Of a stretch of 64,000 nucleotides of DNA, positions 27,254-36,253 are shown piece after piece. Source of the stretch: JAPOVO01 sp026708165 (GTDB taxonomy: Bacteria > Chloroflexota > UBA11872 > VXNJ01); contig OZ242360.1 in the NCBI GenBank assembly GCA_965208775.1, positions 3,175,825 through 3,239,824 on the forward strand, read 5' to 3'. Position 1 is the stretch's first letter; each line of letters opens with the position of its first letter. Both the position numbers and the translations under genes were made by a program. The notes under the pieces were generated by a model. The model did not search any database. It saw nothing but the letters and a program-made list of their open reading frames with translations, and was not told the origin of the DNA.

Positions 27254-29284
27254 ATGGAGACGCTAGCCACTTCCGATTCGAATCTCGTCCGGCTTACCAA
27301 CTTTTCCGTCGGTTATCCCACGAGCAATGGGGTTGTTCCGGCGCTGCGCGACATTTCCCTGGACATTTGCGAGGGGGAGTCGTTGGCGCTTGTCGGCGAG
27401 AGCGGGAGCGGCAAAAGCACCCTGGCCAGGGCGCTCATCGGCTTAGTGGAAGCTCCGGGGCGTGCCACCGGGGGAGAGATCGAGCTCGCCAGTGTAGGTA
27501 GATCGACAAGCGCTGCCCGTCGCACGGGGGTTGCGGGCAAGATCATGACTATGGTGCTTCAGGAGCCACGTGACTCGCTGAACCCCGTTTTGTCGATTGG
27601 AAGCCAGATGGCGATGGTGCTGGCCCGACGTGGAGTCCCCAGGCGCAAACGTCGTTCCGCGGCGTCGGAGTTGCTGCGGAGTGTGCGACTCGAGGACGCG
27701 CCCCGAGTTCTTCGATCGTATCCCTTTCAGCTCAGCGGTGGCATGTGCCAACGAGTCGCGATCGCAATAGCGCTCGCGGGCCAAGCGAAGCTGCTGATCG
27801 CGGACGAGCCGACGACGGCGCTGGACGTCCGCGTGCAAGCCTCGATCCTGCGGCTGCTGAGTGAGTTGCAGCAGGAACACGGGTTTGCGCTGCTGCTTGT
27901 ATCCCATGATTTCGGCGTGGTTGCCGAGGTGTCGCAGACAGTGGCCGTAATGTATGCGGGACGGCTGGTCGAATACGGTCCGACCGCCGAGGTCCTGGGC
28001 AATCCGCGACACCCCTACACAGCCGCACTGCTGAACGCACGCCCGACCCTTGGGGCAGGGTTGCCGATTCGTCCTATCGGGCAGGCGCCCGATGCCGGCA
28101 AGGTCCACGATCAGTGCGCGTATATTCCACGCTGCCAGCACGCTGACGCGCTGTGCTCGGAAAGCCCGCATCCGCTGCCTGACGGTAGCTTGTCTCACAG
28201 CGCGGCATGCTATCACCCAATCGAGTTCGTCGGTGAAAAGAGCGTGGACGCGGCCGCCACGCGACGATCACGAGAGATTCCGAAGCTGCCGCACGAGCCG
28301 GCGAAACTCCTTGAAGTTCGAGATCTAAACAAGAGATTCCGCGTGGGAGGAGCGCTCGGCAAGCAGAGCGTCCAGGCACTCAAGGATGTGTCTCTAGACG
28401 TGTCTCCAGGTGAGATCGTCGGCATAGCCGGCGAAACGGGATGCGGGAAGTCTACGCTGGCCAAATGCGTTCTCGGCCTCGAATATCCCGATGCCGGCTC
28501 TATTCGGATCGACGGGGTCGATTTGACGAAATTGGGTAAATCCGAACTACGTAAATTGCGGCGCCGAGTCCAGGCGGTATTTCAGGATGCTAGGGCGTCG
28601 ATGAATCCGAATCGGAAGATCATCGATGTCGTGCAGGAGCCGCTGCGAAACTTTGGGATCGGCGAGCGCCATGAACGGTCGGAGCGGGCGCGGGAGATGC
28701 TCTCGCGCGTTGGACTTAGCGACGACCTCTTCGAGCGTTCGCCAGGGCAATTGAGTTCCGGTCAGTGCCAGCGTGCTGCGCTCGCTCGAGCGCTTGTCCT
28801 GAGCCCCAGGCTCTTGATTTGCGACGAGCCGTTCTCGTCATTGGACCTGTCAGCGCAGGCTCAATTGATGCATTTGCTGAGTGATCTACAAGCAGACTAC
28901 GGCTTCGGATTGCTTCTGATATCGCACGATCTGGCGGTGCTGACCTCGCTCGGCAGTCGTATCGTCGTAATGCTGGGCGGGAGGGTCCTGGAGATCCTTC
29001 CTGCAGGCCAGACCGAGCATCGTTTCTTTCACCCTTATACAAGTGCTCTCCTTCAGTCGATCCCGGGTTTAAGCGGCAATGAGCGTCGTGTTGGTCGACC
29101 TCACTATGCGGCCAAGATGATGGACCCGTCCGGCTGTCCGTTCGTGTCGGATTGCGACCTGGCGATTGATCTGTGCGGCGAGGTTATGCCGGCGATGTTG
29201 ACCACGGCGGCGGGCCACGAAATGGCCTGTCATCGCTCCGCTGACCTGCCGGACCTCCAACTCGCTTCGACAACTCACCACTGA
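27254..29284 (+). CDS. Oligopeptide-type ABC transporter ATPase, fused DppD-DppF
   Basis: A 676-residue protein with two complete ATPase domains. Domain 1: Walker A GESGSGKST (48-56), signature LSGGMCQR, Walker B LLIADEPTTALD, then a Cys-containing oligopeptide C-terminal domain (CAYIPRCQHADALC). Domain 2: Walker A GETGCGKST near 393, signature LSSGQCQR, Walker B LLICDEPFSSLD, and a second Cys-rich tail (CPFVSDCDLAIDLC). Each half corresponds to one ATPase of two-gene Dpp/Opp systems. The LSSGQ signature of domain 2 deviates by one residue from LSGGQ. It completes the operon, and a sulfatase gene follows 109 bases later. Confidence 0.93.
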   Translation: METLATSDSNLVRLTNFSVGYPTSNGVVPALRDISLDICEGESLALVGESGSGKSTLARALIGLVEAPGRATGGEIELASVGRSTSAARRTGVAGKIMTMVLQEPRDSLNPVLSIGSQMAMVLARRGVPRRKRRSAASELLRSVRLEDAPRVLRSYPFQLSGGMCQRVAIAIALAGQAKLLIADEPTTALDVRVQASILRLLSELQQEHGFALLLVSHDFGVVAEVSQTVAVMYAGRLVEYGPTAEVLGNPRHPYTAALLNARPTLGAGLPIRPIGQAPDAGKVHDQCAYIPRCQHADALCSESPHPLPDGSLSHSAACYHPIEFVGEKSVDAAATRRSREIPKLPHEPAKLLEVRDLNKRFRVGGALGKQSVQALKDVSLDVSPGEIVGIAGETGCGKSTLAKCVLGLEYPDAGSIRIDGVDLTKLGKSELRKLRRRVQAVFQDARASMNPNRKIIDVVQEPLRNFGIGERHERSERAREMLSRVGLSDDLFERSPGQLSSGQCQRAALARALVLSPRLLICDEPFSSLDLSAQAQLMHLLSDLQADYGFGLLLISHDLAVLTSLGSRIVVMLGGRVLEILPAGQTEHRFFHPYTSALLQSIPGLSGNERRVGRPHYAAKMMDPSGCPFVSDCDLAIDLCGEVMPAMLTTAAGHEMACHRSADLPDLQLASTTHH

Positions 29285-29393
29285 AACAGCATCGGTCCGA
29301 TAGAACCGTTGCCGACGTTGTTCTCCGGCTTTCGCTGCTGATCAGTGCGGCGGGCCGTGCTAGAGTCGCCCGCGAGTCGGAAGTCGGGAGCAC

Positions 29394-30974
29394 ATGAAGC
29401 CGCCAAACATACTCTTCGCCTTCGCCGACGACTGGGGGCGATACGCCAGCACCTACCGCCGGTATGAGGGCGACAACTCGCTCAACGCGCTTATCGACAC
29501 TCCCACCTTCGACCGGATCGCGAACGAGGGGGCGCTCTTCCTCAACGGCTTTGTTCCAGCTCCGAGCTGCACGCCTTGCCGGAGCTCGATCCTTTCGGGC
29601 CGGTACTTCTGGCAGACGGGAATGGGAGCGATCTTGCAGGGCGCAGTGTGGGACGAGTCTATTCCAACCTATCCCCTCATTCTCGAGCAGGCCGGCTACC
29701 ACATCGGCTATACGTACAAGGTGTGGTCGCCGGGGCGCAACGTGAATGCTCCCTACGGCGGTGATCGAACCCAGTACGAAGGAGAGGGGAAGCTCTTCAA
29801 CTATTTCTCCCACGTCGTTACTGAAAAGGCTTCCGAAGTGGGCGTCGAGGGAGCCAAGCAGATGCTGCTGGACGAGGTACGGGGGAACTTCGACTCGTTC
29901 CTGGAAGCCAGACCCGAAGGCGCGCCTTTTTGCTACTGGTGGGGTCCTACCAACACCCATCGGACGTGGGAGCAGGAATCCGGCAAGTTGCTATGGGGAA
30001 TCGAGCCGGACGATCTCAAAGGGCGACTTCCCGAGTTTCTGCCCGACGTGCACGAAGTGCGCGAGGACGTTGGCGACTACCTGGGCGAGTGTATGGCCGT
30101 AGACGCCGGACTGGCGGTGCTGATAGAGCGGCTGGAGGCCATCGGAGAGCTTGAAAACACACTGATCGTTGTCAGCGGCGATCACGGCATACCCGGGTTT
30201 CCTCGCGCCAAGTGCAACCTCTACGACATCGGCTGCGAGGTTGCCCTGGCCGCCCGCTGGCCGGGACGCATACCATCCGGGCGCGTGGTGGAGGACTTCG
30301 TGAACCTGATGGACCTGGCGCCGACCTTTCTGGAGGCGGCGGGCGTGGACGTTCCCGACGGCATGACAGCGGAAAGCCTGATGCCAGTGCTCGAAAGCGA
30401 CCGCAGCGGGCAGGTCGATCCCAAGAGAACGGCGGTCGTCACGGGACGGGAGCGCCACGTGGCGGCGGCGCGAGAGGGAAACCTGCCCTATCCAATGCGG
30501 GCAATCCGCACCCGCGAGTTCCTGTACATCCACAACTTCGAGCCGGACCGCTGGCCTTTGGGAGACCCTGGAGGTCTCGACGACCTGGAAGCTGAAGCGC
30601 CGTCCCATGAGGACCTCTGCTGGGATACGCACGTGGTATTGAAGGACCTGGATGCCGGACCGACGAAGGCCTGGCTGGTGCTCAACCGCGCCCGCGAGGA
30701 CGTGCGGCCGCTGTTCGAGATAGCCATCGGTAAACGCCCTCTGGAAGAGCTGTACGACCTTCGGATCGATCCCGACCACATGAACAACGTGGCCGACGAC
30801 CCAGACTATGCGGATACACGCCGAGAGCTCGCCAGCAGACTGGAATCCGTCCTTACGGAGAACGACGATCCGCGAGTTGTCGAGTCGCCGTGCAGATTCG
30901 AGCTGCCGCCGTTCGCAGGCCCAATCGAAGAGAACAAACAGAAGGCGCATATTCCACCGTGGCGGCCACGTTAG
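29394..30974 (+). CDS. Type I sulfatase with CTPCR maturation motif
   Basis: A 526-residue sulfatase of a different branch from the two at 3.9 and 11.4 kb. The metal pair D12-D13 is in FAFADDWG. The formylglycine motif is C59-T-P-C62-R63: C59 is the residue to be oxidised, and a second Cys stands where Ser or Ala is usual. SGDHGIPGFPRAK holds the later metal ligands. The motif plus SSILSGRYFWQTG resembles heparan N-sulfatase-like groups. No signal peptide. It follows the oligopeptide-type ABC operon and precedes the cobalamin riboswitch by about 140 bases. GGGAG is 4 bases before the ATG. Confidence 0.9.
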   Translation: MKPPNILFAFADDWGRYASTYRRYEGDNSLNALIDTPTFDRIANEGALFLNGFVPAPSCTPCRSSILSGRYFWQTGMGAILQGAVWDESIPTYPLILEQAGYHIGYTYKVWSPGRNVNAPYGGDRTQYEGEGKLFNYFSHVVTEKASEVGVEGAKQMLLDEVRGNFDSFLEARPEGAPFCYWWGPTNTHRTWEQESGKLLWGIEPDDLKGRLPEFLPDVHEVREDVGDYLGECMAVDAGLAVLIERLEAIGELENTLIVVSGDHGIPGFPRAKCNLYDIGCEVALAARWPGRIPSGRVVEDFVNLMDLAPTFLEAAGVDVPDGMTAESLMPVLESDRSGQVDPKRTAVVTGRERHVAAAREGNLPYPMRAIRTREFLYIHNFEPDRWPLGDPGGLDDLEAEAPSHEDLCWDTHVVLKDLDAGPTKAWLVLNRAREDVRPLFEIAIGKRPLEELYDLRIDPDHMNNVADDPDYADTRRELASRLESVLTENDDPRVVESPCRFELPPFAGPIEENKQKAHIPPWRPR

Positions 30975-31111
30975 CGCTGGGATTGACTACGGACTATTGC
31001 TGGAAAACCCGACAACTTAGCTCGTCCCAAACTAGTGCAACACGAGGATTTGACAGCCCGCCAGCGGCGGTCATAATGTTCCCTGCGAGCGTAAGCTTGA
31101 GATCACTGCTC

Positions 31112-31266
31112 GTTCAGGTGCCCGTCCCAGGGAGAATAGGGAAGGCGGTGAAAATCCGCCGCGGTAGCGCCACTGTAATCGGGATTTGGAGCCGACGTTC
31201 ACTGTCGTAGTTTCGATGGGAAGGACCCGGCGAAAACCACCCGTGAGCCAGGAGACCTGCCTGAAC
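31112..31266 (+). promoter_or_regulatory. Cobalamin riboswitch (AdoCbl type)
   Basis: P1 is formed by GTTCAGG (31112-31118) and CCTGAAC (31260-31266). Inside are the conserved core elements GGTGCCC, AATAGGGAA, GCGGTGAAAATCCGC, GCCACTGT, GGGAAGG and the B12 box AGCCAGGAGACCTGC (31246-31260), in the expected order. It lies upstream of a FecCD-type importer and cob genes on the same strand, and should reduce their expression when cobalamin is plentiful. Confidence 0.95.
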
Positions 31267-31342
31267 GGAAGGTGACCACTCTCCGCAATAGAGAGGGGCC
31301 CTCGGCCTTCGGGTTGGAATCCGTGGCAGAGTGAAATTTCGA

Positions 31343-31375
31343 CCTCCAGCGGAGAGCCGCTGGAGGTTTTGTCTT
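31343..31375 (+). promoter_or_regulatory. Riboswitch expression platform: hairpin that sequesters the ribosome binding site
   Basis: CCTCCAGCGG (31343-31352) pairs perfectly with CCGCTGGAGG (31357-31366) around the loop AGAG. The 3' arm contains GGAGG (31362-31366), the ribosome binding site of the permease gene whose TTG is at 31374. When formed, the stem hides that site. A T-rich TTTTGTCTT follows, so a terminator function is also possible, but its proximity to the start codon favours control of translation. Confidence 0.75.
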
Positions 31376-32453
31376 GTTGAGAGCCGTTGGACGCGCCAGG
31401 TTGCGTCGCTACCGTCAGGCGAGCGTCGCCGCCCGGCTGGCGATTGGTATCTCGGTTCTCGTTCTGCTAATTCTGGCAACCGGCCTTGTCTCGCTGAGCA
31501 TGGGGCCCGTCAACATTCCGGCCGATCACGTGGCTTCGATTGTGTTGTCGACGTTCGGACTCGACTTCGTGGAGTTCGGCCGCACCGAGCAACTCGTGGT
31601 CGAGCAGATTCGGCTGCCGAGGATTGTCGTCGGCGCGTCGGTCGGTATGGCCCTGGGGATTGCGGGAGCGACCATGCAAGGGCTGTTTCGCAACCCGATG
31701 GCCGATCCCGGGATCATCGGCGTTTCAACGGGTGCCGCCGTCGGTGCGGTCATATCCATCGCAACAGGTTTGGCGGGTCTCTTCTTCCTCGCGCTCCCGA
31801 GCTTCGCGTTCATGGGCGCCGTGGCGGCTTCGTTCCTGGTCTATGGCATCGCGGCAGTTGGCGGGCACTTTTCGATGGCGACGCTTTTGCTTGCGGGAGT
31901 TGCGGTGAACGCGTTTCTAGGCGCCATCGTCTCCGCGATCATCATCTTCCTGCCCGATAACGAAGCGCTGCGAGAGATTCTGTTCTGGCTCGCGGGCGGA
32001 CTCGATTCGCGAGCCTGGGACCACGTCTGGATTTCGGCGCCGCTGATTCTGGGCGGCGCCGCCGTGATTCTGCTGATGGCCCGCGATCTAAACCTGCTGA
32101 TGCTTGGCGATGATGAGGCCCGCTCCATGGGGGTTCAAGTGGGCGCGGCGCGAGTGATTCTCTTGAGCGCGGCGGCACTGGTGACCGGAGCCGCCGTTGC
32201 CGTAAGCGGAACCATAGCGTTCGTGGGCCTCGTGACGCCGCACGTCCTACGGCTTTTGCTGGGGCCGGACCATCGCGTGTTGATCCCGATGAGCGCCGCG
32301 GGTGGAGCCGTCTTCATAATCGTCGCCGATACGGTTGCGAGAACCATCATCCAGCCGGCCGAATTCCGGATCGGCATCTTAACGGCATTCGTCGGCGCCC
32401 CGTTCTTCATCTTCCTGCTGATCCGTAACAAACGTCAGGTCCATTCGCTATGA
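31374..32453 (+). CDS. btuC: Corrinoid ABC transporter permease, FecCD/BtuC family
   Basis: A 359-residue inner-membrane protein of about ten transmembrane segments. FecCD motifs are LPRIVVGASVGMALGIAGATMQGLFRNPMADP, given here in parts: GASVGMALGIAGA near 85 and GLFRNPMADP near 100, then GTIAFVGLVTPHVLRLLLG late. TTG start with GGAGG 7 bases upstream inside the riboswitch hairpin. The riboswitch argues for cobalamin or cobinamide as substrate rather than iron-siderophore. The stop overlaps an ATGA, but the next gene more likely starts 27 bases later. Confidence 0.88.
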   Translation: MLRAVGRARLRRYRQASVAARLAIGISVLVLLILATGLVSLSMGPVNIPADHVASIVLSTFGLDFVEFGRTEQLVVEQIRLPRIVVGASVGMALGIAGATMQGLFRNPMADPGIIGVSTGAAVGAVISIATGLAGLFFLALPSFAFMGAVAASFLVYGIAAVGGHFSMATLLLAGVAVNAFLGAIVSAIIIFLPDNEALREILFWLAGGLDSRAWDHVWISAPLILGGAAVILLMARDLNLLMLGDDEARSMGVQVGAARVILLSAAALVTGAAVAVSGTIAFVGLVTPHVLRLLLGPDHRVLIPMSAAGGAVFIIVADTVARTIIQPAEFRIGILTAFVGAPFFIFLLIRNKRQVHSL

Positions 32454-32479
32454 GACGCAGACTTTCAAAAGGAGTCACC

Positions 32480-33727
32480 TTGTTGATTCGACAGATTCGC
32501 ATCCTTGTCCTTCCGCTGATACTCGCGCTCGCGCTGGCGGCCTGCGATCCGTTTGCGCCGGCTGAAACGCCGGAAGCGGTAGCACCCACGCCGACCGCTG
32601 CACCCACAACCCCGCCAACCATGACGCCGACTCAGGCGCCTACCGCGACTCCGATTCCGACCTCGACACCCGCGCCGACGGCAGTGGCCACTGCGACGCC
32701 GACGATGACGCCGACCCAGGCACCCACGGCGACACCAGTTCCGACATCGACGCCGGCGCCTACGGCAACCCCATTGCCGACCGCGACGCCCGAGCCCGAG
32801 GTGCAGCAGTTCGACGGCGTGCCTGGGATCGTAGATCCCTCCAACAGCGGCTGGCCGCGCCAGGTCGAGGGGTTGAACGGACTTGTGACCATTCCGTCCA
32901 AGCCGCTGCGTATCATCACGGCTTCGGTAGGACATGACGAAATGACGCTCGCGTTGGTGCCTCAAGAGCGGCTTGTCGCAGTAGGAAGCCCCTCGCAGAA
33001 TTCGACCTACTCGAACGTCGCCTCGCTGGTGCAGGACAAACCCCAGATTTCACGAGACCCGGAGACGATAATCGCCCAGGCGCCCGACGTTGTCGTGACG
33101 AGTCCGTTCTTTCCGGCCGAAGCGATTGCAGCCTTGTCGAAGGCCGGCATTCCGGTGATCCAAACAGACTTGAAGCACGATCCGGAGGCGCGGATCAACA
33201 ACATTCTGTTCATGGGTTACATTTTCGGGGAGGAAGAACGCGCCCTGGAGTTTGCCGCGGAAGTGCGTGATCGCTACGAGTCCCTAATTGCGGTGACCAG
33301 CGTTGCGGAGCCTCGTCCACGAGTTCTGGCGCTTACGCAATACTCGGACAAGCTTTGGGTTGCGGGAGCCAACTCGACCGAGGGGTCCGTCATAACGGCC
33401 GCCGGCGGGATTAATGCCGCCGAAGAGGCCGGCATTGAAGGAAACCAGACGACGAGCCTCGAAGGCGTGATAGCGATGAATCCGGACATCATCATAATTG
33501 CGCAGCCTATCGAGTTCGGCGCCGAAGACTTCCTACAGAGCCTTCTCGATAATGAGGCACTCGCAGAGGTTCCGGCAGTCAAGGATGGCAGGGTGCACAT
33601 CGTCGAAGGCAAGCACTTTACAACGCTGTCCTACTGGAACATTCGCGGGGCCGAAGACCTGGCCCGGATGCTCTGGCCTGATCAGTTCACCGAGCCGCCT
33701 GCCTCCGGTTTCAGTCTGGCGGAGTAG
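32480..33727 (+). CDS. btuF: Corrinoid-binding lipoprotein, BtuF/FecB family, with Pro-Thr repeat linker
   Basis: A lipoprotein of about 415 residues: signal RQIRILVLPLILALALAAC with lipobox ALAAC. Residues about 20-110 are a Pro/Thr/Ala repeat linker (units such as APTATPIPTSTPAPT and TMTPTQAPTATP, the longer unit occurring twice), then a periplasmic-binding domain with PEVVVTSPFF-like and VPAVKDGRVHIVEG segments. AAAAGGAG at 32467-32474 favours TTG at 32480 (or 32483); an ATG at 32450 overlaps the permease stop but has no binding site. It delivers corrinoid to the permease. The linker is a different solution from the Val/Glu linkers of the sugar-binding proteins. Confidence 0.87.
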   Translation: MLIRQIRILVLPLILALALAACDPFAPAETPEAVAPTPTAAPTTPPTMTPTQAPTATPIPTSTPAPTAVATATPTMTPTQAPTATPVPTSTPAPTATPLPTATPEPEVQQFDGVPGIVDPSNSGWPRQVEGLNGLVTIPSKPLRIITASVGHDEMTLALVPQERLVAVGSPSQNSTYSNVASLVQDKPQISRDPETIIAQAPDVVVTSPFFPAEAIAALSKAGIPVIQTDLKHDPEARINNILFMGYIFGEEERALEFAAEVRDRYESLIAVTSVAEPRPRVLALTQYSDKLWVAGANSTEGSVITAAGGINAAEEAGIEGNQTTSLEGVIAMNPDIIIIAQPIEFGAEDFLQSLLDNEALAEVPAVKDGRVHIVEGKHFTTLSYWNIRGAEDLARMLWPDQFTEPPASGFSLAE

Positions 33728-33733
33728 CCAACG

Positions 33734-34591
33734 ATGAACGGCAATCCACCGCCAGCGCTAAGCGCAGAGGGGCTTTTCTTCAAGATCGAGGCGGAGACAC
33801 TGCTGGACAGCGTGAATCTGTGCGCCGACAGAGGACAGCTCGTCGGAATCATAGGTCCCAACGGCGCAGGGAAATCGACTTTCCTTCGAGCGATATCGGG
33901 CATTCTCCGCTATCAGGGAGGCGCGGTATACATGGAGGGCAAGGACTTGAGCTCCATATCGACCAAAGACATCGCCGCCGGTCTTGCGATCGTTCCCCAG
34001 ATTGCGCCTTACACACAGGGATTTACGTCCCTCGAGCTTGTGCTCATGGGCAGATATCCGCACCTGGGGCGTTTCCAGGTTGAGGGAAAGGCAGACGATC
34101 GGATCGCCAAGGACGCCATGCGTCTAACCGAAACCGAGCAGTTCGCCGACAGGACACTCGACACTCTCTCCGGAGGAGAGCGGCAGCGAGTCTTCGTGTC
34201 CCGCGCCCTGGCGCAGCAACCACGAATACTTCTGCTGGATGAGCCGATCTCGAACCTGGACGTCCTTCATCAATTGAAGGTGCTGGATGTCGTTCGGGAT
34301 CTGGTCGACGATGGCCTAACCGCCATCGCCGCCATCCACGACTTGCAAATGGCGGCTCGCTATTGCGACCGGTTGGTGTTGCTGCAAAACGGACGGGTTC
34401 TGGCGGAGGGGCTGCCGGAAACTGTCTTGTCGCCAGAGATGATCGAGTTGGCCTTCGGCGTCAAGGCGGCGGTATATCAAGATCCGGTGACGGGGTCTCT
34501 AGCGATCAGCCTGATTGGCCCGGCGGACGGTAATTCATCCAACCATAGTGGCAGCAACGGGTCCCTTCCGACCCGCAAACCGGAGATGTGA
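33734..34591 (+). CDS. btuD: Corrinoid ABC transporter ATPase, BtuD/FecE family
   Basis: A 285-residue ATPase with Walker A GPNGAGKST (41-49), signature LSGGERQR near 147, Walker B LLLDEPISNLD and the switch histidine in AAIHDLQMAA. VPQIAPYTQGFTSLELVLMGRYPH is the Q-loop region of this family (here in parts: Q-loop VPQ, then LVLMGRYPHLG). It starts 6 bases after the lipoprotein stop and is followed by cobO after 3 bases, so it is within the riboswitch-controlled unit. Confidence 0.92.
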   Translation: MNGNPPPALSAEGLFFKIEAETLLDSVNLCADRGQLVGIIGPNGAGKSTFLRAISGILRYQGGAVYMEGKDLSSISTKDIAAGLAIVPQIAPYTQGFTSLELVLMGRYPHLGRFQVEGKADDRIAKDAMRLTETEQFADRTLDTLSGGERQRVFVSRALAQQPRILLLDEPISNLDVLHQLKVLDVVRDLVDDGLTAIAAIHDLQMAARYCDRLVLLQNGRVLAEGLPETVLSPEMIELAFGVKAAVYQDPVTGSLAISLIGPADGNSSNHSGSNGSLPTRKPEM

Positions 34592-34594
34592 TCC

Positions 34595-35171
34595 GTGAGC
34601 AGGCGGGATCCCAGAGAAAAGTCGACGCGGGTGGTGAAGGGACCCCGCGTCCGACGCGGCCTAGTCATCGTCAACACCGGAGAGGGTAAGGGCAAGACGA
34701 CCGCCGCGCTCGGGATTATCTTCCGCGCGTGGGGGCGGGACTTTCGGGTCAAGATGCTTCAGTTCATCAAGCACACCACGGCACAGTTCGGGGAGCATCG
34801 CGCCGCCGCTCGGCTCGGCATACCAAATCGAGGCGCTGGGCGACGGCTTCACATGGCTTTCGAAGGACATGGATCGGACCACGGCTCTCGCCCTGGAGCA
34901 ATGGAAGTGTTGCAAGGAAGCGATTCTGAAGGGCGAGGAGGACATCATCGTCCTGGACGAATTTACTGATTCCATGCACTACGGCTCGGTCCCCGTTGAG
35001 GACGTGGTCGACACACTGAAACGGCGACCGGAGCCGCTGCACGTCATCATCACCGGTCGACATGCACCTCAAGAACTGATCGACTGCGCCGACCTGGTGA
35101 CAGCGATGAAGCTGATCAAGCATCCATATCAAGAGCAAGGTATCAGGGCCCAACAGGGGATAGAGTTTTAG
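34595..35171 (+). pseudogene. cobO: Cob(I)yrinic acid a,c-diamide adenosyltransferase interrupted by a one-base insertion
   Basis: Two frames encode one CobO/BtuR protein of about 191 residues. Frame 1 (GTG at 34595) gives the P-loop TGEGKGKTTAALG (28-40) and QFIKHTTAQFGEHRAA. It then shifts near 34820, and frame 2 continues with YQIEALGDGFTW, LSKDMDRTTAL, VLDEFTDSMHYG and VIITGRHAP to a normal end. Deleting the A at 34820 restores RLGYQIEALGDG. The enzyme adds the adenosyl group to the corrin cobalt. Because both halves are well conserved, sequencing error is likely; otherwise the gene is dead. Neighbours on both sides are cobalamin genes. Confidence 0.85.
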
Positions 35172-35254
35172 AACCAGATCTCGACGACGTAGTTGCGCGT
35201 ATCAGGCCAGCTTCGACCCAATATGCGCAGGCGGCCGCGCTTCGGCAGAATCGG

Positions 35255-36253
35255 TTGACCAAACCGCCTGGAAGCCTGGGGCGGTTGGAGAAGCTCTCCA
35301 TCCAGCTGGCCGGCATATTTGGCACCGAGCGGCCTAACCCCCGCGGTAAGACAGTAATTGTCGCCGCAGGCGATCACGGTGTGGTCGCACAGGGCGTCAC
35401 GGGCTATCCCCAGGAAGTTACCGCGCAGATGGTGCTGAACTTCCTGGCAGGAGGCGCGGCAATCAGCGTGATGGCTCGCACGATGGGCGTAGGGCTCATG
35501 ATCGTGGACGCGGGGGTTGCCACGCCGCTGCCAGACCATCCCGACCTCCGAGTCGTCCGTGCTGGATACGGCACTGCAGACATAACGCAAGGCCCGGCCA
35601 TGACACGTGCGCAGGCCGTGGCCTGCGTAAGCGCAGGAGTGGGTCTTGCACTTGAGGCTGCTGATGGCGGAGCCGACATCATAGGCACCGGCGACATGGG
35701 TATCGGCAACACCACGCCATCGAGCGCGATTGCCGCGGCCTTGACTCGCAGACCCCCTTGCGAGACAACCGGTCCTGGAACCGGACGAAACGACCGGGAA
35801 ATGGAGCGCAAGATCGGGACTATCGAGCGCGCCCTGGTGGTCAACCAGCCTGATCCCAACGATGGGCTGGACGTGCTGTCCAAGGTCGGCGGATTCGAGA
35901 TTGGCGTGCTGGCCGGTGTCGTGCTGGGAGGGGCGCTCGCCCGTCGAGCCGTCGTGCTCGACGGTTTCATTTCCGGTGCGGCGGGTCTGATCGCGTGCAG
36001 CCTGTGCCCAATTGCCAGGGACTACCTTGTCGCAGCCCACCTTTCGGCCGAGACCGGCCATCGAATTGTGCTGTCACACCTGGGATTGCGGCCCCTCCTG
36101 AATCTCGACATGAGACTGGGTGAGGGCACCGGCGCGGTGCTTGCAATGAGCCTGGTCGAGGCCGCCGCGGCTTGTCTGACCGATATGGCGACCTTCGCGG
36201 AGGCTGGAGTTTCCGACCGCGAACCCGGCGACGGGACCACGGAGGCAAATTGA
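35255..36253 (+). CDS. cobT: Nicotinate-nucleotide-dimethylbenzimidazole phosphoribosyltransferase
   Basis: Makes alpha-ribazole phosphate from dimethylbenzimidazole for the lower ligand of cobalamin. Motifs LTKPPGSLGRLE, AAGDHGVVAQGV, GTGDMGIGNTTPS, GPGTGRND and LGEGTGA (catalytic Glu near residue 288) are all present. The only canonical in-frame start is the TTG at 35255, without a binding site. However the same frame is open upstream and encodes DLDDVVARIRPAS and TQYAQAAALRQNR (35177-35254), which is the normal CobT N-terminus. The true start is therefore hidden by another small indel or is non-canonical. It follows cobO directly. Confidence 0.88.
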   Translation: MTKPPGSLGRLEKLSIQLAGIFGTERPNPRGKTVIVAAGDHGVVAQGVTGYPQEVTAQMVLNFLAGGAAISVMARTMGVGLMIVDAGVATPLPDHPDLRVVRAGYGTADITQGPAMTRAQAVACVSAGVGLALEAADGGADIIGTGDMGIGNTTPSSAIAAALTRRPPCETTGPGTGRNDREMERKIGTIERALVVNQPDPNDGLDVLSKVGGFEIGVLAGVVLGGALARRAVVLDGFISGAAGLIACSLCPIARDYLVAAHLSAETGHRIVLSHLGLRPLLNLDMRLGEGTGAVLAMSLVEAAAACLTDMATFAEAGVSDREPGDGTTEAN

